A DNA stretch of 64,000 nucleotides from Limnoperna fortunei (Eukaryota > Mollusca > Bivalvia > Mytilida > Modiolidae), in the NCBI GenBank assembly GCA_944474755.1, contig OX104122.1:27741956-27805955 (forward strand). Reading direction: 5' to 3'. A program made the position numbers and the translations under genes. Positions 56,241 to 64,000 of this stretch are shown here, one piece after another (position 1 is the first letter of the stretch; every line of letters starts with the position of its first letter). The notes beneath the pieces are model-generated. The model saw only the letters and a list, made by a program, of their open reading frames with translations. It was not told the origin of the DNA and made no database searches.

Positions 56241-58788
56241 ATGGCGGCAGATAGATCGATCGATAAATTAATTTGTGACAAATTCCAACTGGAATCGTTG
56301 ACTGACCATCAGCGCGCAGGAATAATGGCTTTAGTAGAAGGAAAAGACGTCTTCGTAGGCACTAAGACTGGAAGTGGAAAATCCCTAATATACGAATCAG
56401 CGCCAGTTACTCTAAAAGAAAGTGGTGTCAACTTGGTTCTTGAACGTCACTTCTTGCTCCGCTGGTTAGCATTATGACGGAACAAGTAAATAGACTGAAT
56501 AAACTTGGTTTTAGAGCCACTATTCTGAGTAAAGAAACAGACATGGATTCTGTGATGAATGGGTTTTATCAAATTTTATTTGGCAGTCCTGAAACATTAG
56601 TTGGAGAAGGAAGGTGGAGAGACGTTTTAAAGAACCCGTTGTTCGCTGCCAGACACCAGCTAATAGTCGTTGACGAAGCCCATACAGTCATTCAATGGTA
56701 AGTTCGTGAAATATTTACTTATACGTCGTAACAATAATCAATATAGAGACCATCCCCCTTTTCATAATCAGCATTTTTTTTATTCAGAAACAAAAATTGG
56801 TAGCAGGTCATTCCGCCCCCTACTGGCCCTAGGCAATTCGTCCCCTATTTCTTGGTCGATCCAACCCCAGTAAATAATTTTAAGTATAATACTATATTTA
56901 ATTTAATTTTAATTGTTTTTATTTCGAAATTGATAAGGCTATTAAAATTAGTTTAATAATTAAATAAACAAAATATAAGTTGTTAATTAATTAAATCGTA
57001 AGAGGTATTCAGTGGAAAAGGAATGTTTACTCAACCAAGGGCATTAGGTCAAAAAAAGAGTTGGGATAGTTGGGACAAAGAGACATGCAGACTTTTGTTC
57101 AAATTTACCTCACAACTTGTCAGGGGGCCGAGTGGTCAAGGTAGTTCGTCTACTATTGATCACGTGGTCTGTCAACACTGAGATTGCGGGTTCGATTCTC
57201 ACTGCAGGCAGGGTGTACTCAACTCCAATCTTAATTGACAAGGATTGCCAGTTTTCCTACCGCAGGTCGGGGGTTTTCTCCGGGTACTCCGGCTTCCTCC
57301 CCCAATAAAAACTGGACGCCATGATATAGCTGAAAAATTGCTGAAAGTGGCGTTAAACACCATCAAACAAAACAAACAACAACAAACAAACACAACTTGT
57401 CAGTACCAGATTACGTTTGAACAAAGATGAGCAATGTGTTAACTGATCAGCTATATTTTTCTTCTAACAATACAAGGTTTTCTTCCAAAATATTTTTTAT
57501 TAAGATGCTGAAACTACCCCTTAGTGTAAATGTTAAAATGAAAAAACAGTTTGTTAAATCAACATAAAGATCCCAAAAAATCTATGCTTATTCATCTTAT
57601 AAAAAGATTGTAATTCAACTTATATTTTTTCTTTGCAGGGGCCAGGAGCATGAGAATGAGACTGCATTTAGAAAATGGTTTGGCTGTATCGGGGAGCTGA
57701 GATCTCTTTGTATTGGTGTTCCAGTTTTAGCACTGACAGCTACCGCCAGTCCAGCGCATAGACGACAAATAATGAAAAGTTTTATTGTTATTGTTGATAA
57801 TCCTGATAGACCAAACATAAAGATTAATGTACAAAACATAAAGAGTAATGCTGCTATTGATAAAACATTTGATTGGCTTATGTCAGGTTTGAGAAAAAAT
57901 TCTTCAAATTTTCCAAAGCATTTGATTTTTTGCAACTCAATTAAAGACTGTTCATCTATTTACACCACTTTTGTTAAACACTTTGGAAATTCGAATTTTT
58001 TTGACATGTATCACAGTAAAACAACTGAAGCGACCAAAGAAAAAATTCGGTTGGACATGGGCCAAACTGAAGGCAAAATCAGAATTCTTATATGTACCAA
58101 TGCTGCAGGAATGGGTGTTAATTTCAAAGACATAAACAATGTCATACATTATGGTCCACCAAAGGAATTGGATACATTTATACAGCAAATGGGTCGTGCT
58201 GGAAGGGACAACACCTTTTCACAAGAACTATTAATTTACAAATCATCCCATTTGTCTCGTGTGGATGATGATATTATAAAATTAATAAAAACAAAAGAAA
58301 CATGTCGGAGGCAAATTATAAGTAATGCTTATATGAACAAATTACATTGTGTCAACCTTCCAAAGCATTTATGTTGCGATATTTGTGAACTGGCATGCAC
58401 ATGTAGTGAAAATTTGTGTCCTTTGATGCATGCAATGAAACAGAAAGAACCACTTAATGAAGAAGTTGCAAGTAGGATGGAAAGGGAAGTGTCCGACGAA
58501 GAAAGGACACTAGTTAAACATAAACTTGATAACTTGCATGAAGCATCAAACCATGAATCTTTGTTTGTACAGTATGAAGTGACACATGGATTTTTTTTGG
58601 ATGAAATACTTTCCCAGCTCCAGTATCTGTTTACTATGGATGATATTTTTGATTTGACAACAATAACATCTCATCAACTTGCATTACAAATTGTGGGAAT
58701 TTTGAATGAAATATTTGGTGAAAACGAAATGTATGATTGTGTAGAAGATATGGAGATGGCAGATGATGATAATGAATTTGATGACTAA
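56241..58788 (+). CDS. RecQ-like DNA helicase of the transposon (frameshifted)
   Basis: ATG at 56241 (AACATGGCGG) starts a superfamily-2 helicase. Motifs in order: TDHQRAGIMALVEGKDVFV, Walker A GTKTGSGKSLIYE, motif II VVDEAHTVIQW (DEAH with the RecQ-type W), motif III LALTATAS, then ICTNAAGMGVNFKD and QQMGRAGRDN (motifs V-VI). A Cys-rich end (CRRQI...CCDICELAC) fits the RecQ zinc-binding region, followed by an acidic tail (MADDDNEFDD). One frameshift lies between about 56440 and 56458, before APLVSIMTEQ. The intron 56698-57638 (GTAAGT...TTGCAG) joins CAATG to GGGCCAG in phase. The helicase probably unwinds DNA during transposition, which is inference. It is a captured or element-borne gene rather than the host RecQ, since it lies inside the inverted repeats. 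Confidence 0.85.
56799..57000 (+). repeat. Fragment of the GTCCCC-ended Mutator-like element
   Basis: GGTAGCAGGTCATTCCGCCC, TTCGTCCCCTATTTCTTGGT, CGATCCAACCCCAGTAAATA and the following TTAAAATTAGTTTAATAATT repeat the left end of the element at 40303-40600 with many changes. It lies in the helicase intron, and the right end is missing. Confidence 0.75.
57123..57380 (+). repeat. tRNA-derived SINE, best-preserved copy
   Basis: The head GGGGGCCGAGTGGTCAAGGT (A box) and GCGGGTTCGATTCTCACTGC (B box) are followed by the body AATTGACAAGGATTGCCAGT, TCTCCGGGTACTCCGGCTTC and GACGCCATGATATAGCTGAA and the tail GGCGTTAAACACCATC. It inserted into the helicase intron after the transposon was formed. Confidence 0.92.
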
Positions 58789-59328
58789 AATAAATTTAAT
58801 GAATAAAACTACTGTTTATACAAGCTGTGTTGTATTCAATACATGAAGTAGACACAATGATAACTTTGTTAGTTAATCCGTACATGTAATAATAGGTATT
58901 TTAACATGTACTTTGAACAGTTTTGAAGAATAATTACACATGAACAATACAAACTAGGTATTGCAATCTCATATAATCAACATCTATAGTCCAAGATGTC
59001 AAATTACTGAAAAAACATTATGAGTAGACCATGAACTGAGGTAGGGTCACGAGACAATACCAGACCAAAGTATATTTACTGAGAAGGGGTGATAAAAATA
59101 CAATTGTGTAACATATGTTCAATTTTCTTTTCATATAAAGTTCAAATTTATGCAATCAAAGATTCTAGTTCATCTAAAATTTAAACGGAATATATACAAA
59201 ATTTAAAATACTTCATAACTTGTTCTCTGTTTTTGAGTTGTTATCCACTTGTGCAAATCCACAACTTTTATTCTTTGGAATATGTCTTCAAATTGTTTAA
59301 ACGTATTAAATTCTCTTCCTGGTATATA

Positions 59329-59995
59329 TTAAAAAATTTCAACTGCTTTAAGTTCTTTAATAATTACATCAAGGTCATTTTTTTTCTCAACTGTTGGTCG
59401 TTTTTTTCCTTTTCGCTCAATCAGCTGCACTTTAAAATTGTCACGAATGTCTTCTTGCATCTGGAGGCAAAGTGCTATTTTTTTGGCACTCTCATATGTT
59501 ATATTAGAACCTTGCTCTCGGAGTTTCTCTTTAATTTTATGAACGCATATCTCAACTAAATTGTCATTTGGAATGTTGTTTCCTCTACCACCATTAATGT
59601 TTGACATACAGTTCCATTTGTATTCAAAAGCTTGACATGGAGTTAATAATGAATTTTCATATGCCTGTAATCTCCAAAGCCACAATTTATACTTTGTGTG
59701 ATGTCCTACATCTGCACACAACATTTCAAATTTTGCATTTCTAAATATTCTATTTCCATCTCCCATTCTGAATGCATCCTCAGTATCTCTTAAAAGTAGG
59801 GCCATTTTCATATGTTGCAATATGATCATATTTAGAAGAGGATGATGCATCTGAGGAATCTACTGGTACCACAAAAAGCCAGTTGTGTTCTTTTTGCAAA
59901 TGTCTTTTAAAGTGGCCTTTTGTTTTGTATTTCTTCTGACAAGTACAGATGTACTGATGGCTGGTGTTGTCAAACATTTCTGTCATGACTTCCAA
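59329..59995 (-). pseudogene. DUF6589-like protein, C2H2 finger and C-terminal part
   Basis: Two overlapping minus-strand frames are joined by a one-base slip near 59800-59815. The first (59780-59995) has ICTCQKKYKTKGHFKRHLQK then EH, a C2H2-type finger with one residue too few between the cysteines. The second reads MALLLRDTEDAFRMGDGNRI, then HTKYKLWLWRLQAYENSLLT and NGGRGNNIPNDNLVE. This matches the pattern I recall for DUF6589 (GDG-R, alternating aromatic helix, then GxxGxNIPxDLxxE), a domain found in animal and fungal transposon-like proteins. It ends after IKELKAVEIF. DUF6589 proteins are usually much longer, so the middle is missing or exons were not seen. It probably is the transposase or an accessory to it. 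Confidence 0.55.
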
Positions 59996-60422
59996 GAACT
60001 GTCTTTTATCAGTCTAGTTCTTATTTTTCTGTCCTTTATTCCACGAAAGGAGACCTTAAAATTAAAATTTTGTCTTAGTTTTAATTTGCCTTGCATACTT
60101 CTGTAATGCTGTCATAAAAATAAATTGTATGTAATAATACACAATTAAAAACTTATTTAGATAAATAGTGTTTGTATACATGTAAGTTGTCTGCTATATA
60201 AACCACTGACTGCACTTTTTACTCTTCATTGTGTCCACTTTGCATTTCACTAATTAACACAACTTGATATGAAGCATGTAAACACACGCACAACAACCGC
60301 CCCCCCCCCCCTTTTTTTTATTTATTACACTGTACAGTTTATAGAAAAGTGAGTTACATGTAGGTTACAGAATTTAAGAATCTTGTTTGTTTTCAAAAAT
60401 GTCATTTGTATTAACAAATTAC

Positions 60423-60958
60423 CTTTACTTTATCTGGTGACAGCTGATGTTCACTTAATCTTTTCCTGGAAGTTGGAAATAACTTAGCTGGTGACAGGGG
60501 TGTAGTTCGTTTACTTTTTACCTTTCTTGGAGTTGGAGTGTGGGCAATCAGTCTTTTGAGAGATTTTTGTGGAGTTGATGCTATTGAATGCACATCTTGA
60601 ATAACCGTTTTAATCTGCTGTCTTGGTGAAGTAGTTTCAAGTTGGACTGTGGTGGCCGAAACACAAATAGAATTCACTTTTTTGTGAAATTCGGATACGA
60701 TATTGTTTTTTTCTTCTCTTAAACTGTTCACTTTGTTTTTCAAGTCAAAATCAATTTTATTTAATTTGTTTAGTTTAGCAAAACATCCGTAGCAAGTGTA
60801 TGAAGACAAACTGTCATTTTCCTTTGGAATAATTCCCGTAACTTCAATTATTTGCGGTGCCAGTTGAACCCCAGTTGAAAGGTCTTCGCAAAAATAAATC
60901 GTCTTCTGTTTATGGGTAAACGTTCCAAACAAAGTCTGCAAATGTCATTCTTACTCAT
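60423..60958 (-). pseudogene. Cys-rich N-terminal exon of the transposon protein, frameshifted
   Basis: ATG at 60958 gives MSKNDICRLC and then loses frame. The next frame continues FGTFTHKQKTIYFCEDLS and, about 50 residues after the first CxxC, SYTCYGCFAKLNKLNKI. A CxxC...CxxC pair with this spacing resembles the ZAD-type zinc-binding domain, followed by a coiled-coil-like stretch (LKNKVNSLREEKNNIV) and a basic, Ser/Pro-rich region (TPTPRKVKSKRTTPLSPAKL). It ends at a likely donor (AAAG|GTAATT), so it is the first exon of the minus-strand gene of the element. The one-base slip suggests decay or a sequence error. Confidence 0.5.
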
Positions 60959-61176
60959 TCTTGAGTGGGAAGAAAACGTAACAAACCTAACGCAACTAAT
61001 AAATAACACAACAATAACAAACTATTAACACTATTGTACAAAATACACTGTCGATGCAACACATCCATTTTGTTTATTTACAAATCGACATTGGGATATC
61101 CCCTAATCAAGTCGTGTATGAAAGCGAGCTTTTGATTGGCTACATCAAGGTGTGATGTAGCCAATCAAAATAGTGA

Positions 61177-61259
61177 CTTCTAGCCCGGGAATTTCCTAGC
61201 TAAGTTTGTCAGGGGTTCGTGGACACATGTGGACACAGAAACCCTGACTTGTGAGGATG
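61177..61259 (-). repeat. Right terminal inverted repeat of the helicase transposon
   Basis: It is the exact inverted copy of 56069-56151. Just inside it, at about 61130-61167, is a separate hairpin (TTTTGATTGGCTACATCA / TGATGTAGCCAATCAAAA). Confidence 0.95.
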
Positions 61260-61268
61260 AATACATGT

Positions 61269-63420
61269 ATGTTCCTTGAACATGTTGAACTGTCAAGGAT
61301 TAGGTCAGGCTGATAAAAGAGAAAGATTATTTCAGTGGGCAAAATATCAAAAATGTCACATTTTATATATTCAAGAAACACATTTTTTTAGAAATCAGAT
61401 ATCTATGATGAATAAAGAATACTTTGCTGATTCCTACCATAGTTTTGGAACATCAAATTCAAAAGGAGTCTCTATCTTTGTTAAACAAGGAGTAAATTAC
61501 AAACTAATAGATAAGTACGAAGATTATAAAGGACGATAGGGTAATAATTCTAATTATAGAACTAGAAGATAACATTTTTACCCTGATTAATATATATGCT
61601 CCAAATAATGAGCATGAAAGAAAAAAGTTCTTTAAAAATATAGCTTAATTAATTGAAGAACACCGACTTGGAATAGTCATACTAGGAGGTGACATGAATG
61701 AAACCCTGACAGATAAAGATAGGAAAAATAAAACCAATAAAAATAAGAAAAAAACATGTAAACACTATTAAAGATTTAATTAAAAAGTTTGATTTAATAG
61801 ACATATGGAGAACACTGAATCCTAATAAATATCAATTTACATGGGGCAGAAAGAATAATATAGATATAGCAAGCAGAATAGATTATTTTTTAATAAGTAG
61901 TGATATAAGACCAAAAATTCTTCATGCTGATATTAGACCAGCAGCAATTAAATATACTGATCATCAAGATATAGCAATTAAAATTGATTGTTTTACAGAG
62001 GGGAAAGGTAGGGGGGCTTTTAAAATAAACAACAATATTTTAGAAGAAGAAAATTATAAAAGTTTAGTAATAAACTTAATAAGTAAATATAAACTTATGG
62101 AAAAAAATAAAGATATAACCATAGTCTGGAATCTATTCAAAGCTGATATTAGGGATCAAACGATAAGTTACTGTAAGAGAAGGGCTAAACGGAAGAAAAA
62201 TGAAATTACACAGTTGGAGATAGAACTAAGAAATAAAAATTGATAGTAATAAAAAAGAGCAGGAGCTTAGGGAACTACAAGATGAGGCAACAAAAATAGA
62301 AACCAACATAAATAAACTCTATAATGATAAAATTAAAGGGGTCCAAATCAGATCAAGGGTTAAATGGATAGAGGAAGGGGAAAAAAACACAAAGTACTTT
62401 CAAGGTTTGGAAAAAGCTAGGCAAACAAGAAAAAATATCAGTACCATAAAAGATAAAAATGGCAACGGTAAAATATTGGAAATTGAACGAGATTATTATA
62501 TTGATTTATATTCTTCACAAAATCCCAATAAACATGATATTGAAAATTATATTAATAAAACAACAACAAATTCCTTATCACCAGAAGAAAGTCAAACCAT
62601 AGAAGGGTTATTGACCATAGAAGAATGTACCAAATCTATATTTAATATGAAACTAAACAAATCTCCTGGAATCGATGGTCTGACAGTTGAATTTTACAGA
62701 ACTTTTTGGGAGCAGTTAAAAGAAATGGTAGTCAAAGTATTTAACAAATGCTATGAAAGAAAAGAACTTACAGATACATGTATGCAAAAAATTGGATTAA
62801 TTACTTTGATCTAATAGAAAAATGACCCTGTAAATCTTGATAATTATAGACCCATTACTCTTTTAAATGTAGACACAAAAATTATAGCATACACTTTGGC
62901 ACAAAGAATCAAACCAATACTTCATAAAATTATTCATAATGATCAAAATGGCTATGTTAAAAATAGATATATAGGATTTAACATTAGACAAATCCAAGAT
63001 ATTATAGATTATTCAGAAAAACATAATATCAATGGTGCAATTCTGTTTTTAGACTTTTCTAAAGCATTTGACTCAATTGAATGGGACTTTATGTACAGTG
63101 CAATAAAAAAATTGGGTTTTAAAGAATCCATGGTTCAATGGATTCAAACACTTTATACAAATATTAAAGGAGGTTTACTTAACTATATATGGATGGGTCT
63201 CTGCTCCCTTCACCCTAAATCGAGGCATAAGACAAGGATGTCCTGTCAGTGCTCTGATTTTTGTTAAGACCGTAGAAATATTAGCCAAATAAGAGAAAAC
63301 AAACATATTAAAGGTATCCAAATTAAACTGGACACCAAAACACACAGTCTTAAATTAACTCAACTGGCAGATGACACAACACTTTTTGTAAGTTCAAAAC
63401 AAGAAATAACCGTAGTTTGA
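61269..63420 (+). pseudogene. L1/Tx1-type LINE ORF2, decayed and 3'-truncated
   Basis: It begins NMLNCQGLGQADKRERLFQW and YIQETHF, the endonuclease start, then NIYAPNNEHERK and ILGGDMNETLTD (APE catalytic blocks) and SRIDYFLIS. The reverse transcriptase follows: NKSPGIDGLTVEFY, DNYRPITLLNVDTKIIA, NDQNGYVKNR, FLDFSKAFDSIEW and QLADDTTLFVSS (catalytic ADD). Frame changes and stops occur near 61540, 61650, 61770, 62245, 62815, 63185 and 63268, so it is dead. The sequence is lost right after ADD, so it lacks a 3' end, unlike usual LINE copies, which lose the 5' end. It abuts the helicase transposon at the 9-bp duplication. Confidence 0.85.
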
Positions 63421-63569
63421 ATAACTATCAATATTAATGTTATCACTGGGCTTTTAAGGTAAATGCTGTACCCTTAAAAGATATGTTAACAGCAATGTGT
63501 GCAATAAAATGTTAATTTGTAAAAAAAAAAAACACATTTTGATCGGAATGATATTTGGGGTTTCCTATA

Positions 63570-64000
63570 GATTTATTGATTTGATTGATTAATGGTGTTT
63601 AACGCCCGAGCAGCAATATTTCAGCTATATTCAGGCGATGAACATGAAATGGATGATAAAATGAACATGAAATGATGATGAATGAAAATGGGAAGGGACA
63701 CAAGGAAAAATAGGGGTAACGGATTTTAGATTGCCACTGGCAAATGGGAGGATGGATATGGTCGGGCAATTTAGCCTCCTGTAGCGGGATCGAAATCCCT
63801 ACTCATAGCGAATACTACAGCAGAGTTCTTTAACGTGCGAGGAACGTGGCATTTTTCCCCAACACGGTGCACTAATATGGTTTGCGGTCAGGTTTTCCGT
63901 ATTATGGCCTGACAACCCCAGCTTGCCAGGGGTACCCCATTCAACCACCTGGGGCACACATCCCAGTCGGTCTTTAGGCAAACCGACCTGACACGCCGGT
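63570..64000. repeat. Interspersed repeat (SINE- or MITE-like), reaching the window edge
   Basis: It opens GATTGATTAATGGTGTTTAA, CGCCCGAGCAGCAATATTTC and AGCTATATTCAGGCGATGAA, then GTAGCGGGATCGAAATCCCT (tRNA B-box-like), GCGAGGAACGTGGCAT, GGCCTGACAACCCCAGCTTG and CCGACCTGACACGCCGGT. The same family was seen decayed at 1845-2240. It may continue past 64000. Confidence 0.6.

Larger units (their letters stand above)
56069..61259. mobile_element. 5.2-kb DNA transposon carrying a RecQ-like helicase and a DUF6589-like protein
   Basis: The terminal inverted repeats 56069-56151 and 61177-61259 are identical over 83 bases (outer end CATCCTCACAAGTCAGGG). The direct repeat AATACATGT lies at 56060-56068 and 61260-61268. 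Inside are a plus-strand helicase gene (56241-58788) and, facing it, a minus-strand gene with a Cys-rich N-terminal domain (60423-60958) and a C2H2 finger plus a DUF6589-like domain (59329-59995). The helicase intron has taken up a Mutator-like fragment and a SINE. The combination may relate to helicase-bearing Academ-type elements, but this is only a suggestion. A 9-bp duplication with long ends would also fit Mutator-like elements. Confidence 0.88.

Noticed and set aside
57123..57200. tRNA gene on the plus strand
   Set aside because: The same sequence recurs in at least seven copies, each followed by one conserved body and tail, so it is a SINE head.

Overview
The window is animal nuclear DNA. 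It is AT-rich, its genes are split by GT-AG introns, and most of it is interspersed repeats. A tRNA-derived SINE occurs at least seven times, and Tc1/mariner, Mutator-like, Penelope-like and L1/Tx1-like relics are present. The SINE family, the retroelement types and the EGF-type receptor point to a mollusc, most likely a bivalve; this is inference from memory of such repeats, not a database result. No rRNA, functional tRNA or CRISPR array is seen.

Host genes. (1) Three phytanoyl-CoA-dioxygenase-like (PhyH) genes: A (minus, 4238-6621), B (minus, 20550-24372) and C (plus, 27806-29096). All keep the HxD...H iron ligands, share intron phases, and are missing their first exon. (2) The 3' end of an EGF-like, single-pass membrane receptor on the minus strand (exons 16799-16910, 14508-14548, 13691-13732, 10858-11420; phases agree). 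(3) A plus-strand gene whose five visible exons (45496-50744) join an N-terminal PB1 domain to what looks like the start of a caspase fold; the catalytic exons are not visible.

Mobile DNA. 30.5-35.5 kb is a nested stack: a Tc1/mariner transposase is cut by a LINE 3' fragment with a 6-bp target duplication, which holds a tRNA-like tandem array, which is itself cut by a 961-bp foldback element. 40.3-41.8 kb is a Mutator-like element with odd GTCCCC-rich ends. 41.9-44.4 kb is a CAGGG-ended element carrying a second element with a 146-bp minisatellite. 56.07-61.26 kb is a 5.2-kb transposon with perfect 83-bp terminal inverted repeats and a 9-bp target duplication. It carries a RecQ-like helicase and, on the other strand, a zinc-finger/DUF6589-like protein. 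It sits directly upstream of a decayed L1/Tx1-type LINE (61.27-63.42 kb).

The most unusual signal is shared by two unrelated genes. In PhyH gene A and in the PB1/caspase-like gene, the intron begins with a minisatellite whose unit is a copy of the exon-intron junction itself, so the 5' splice site is repeated about 8 times (36-bp unit, plus decayed copies) and about 18 times (22-bp unit).
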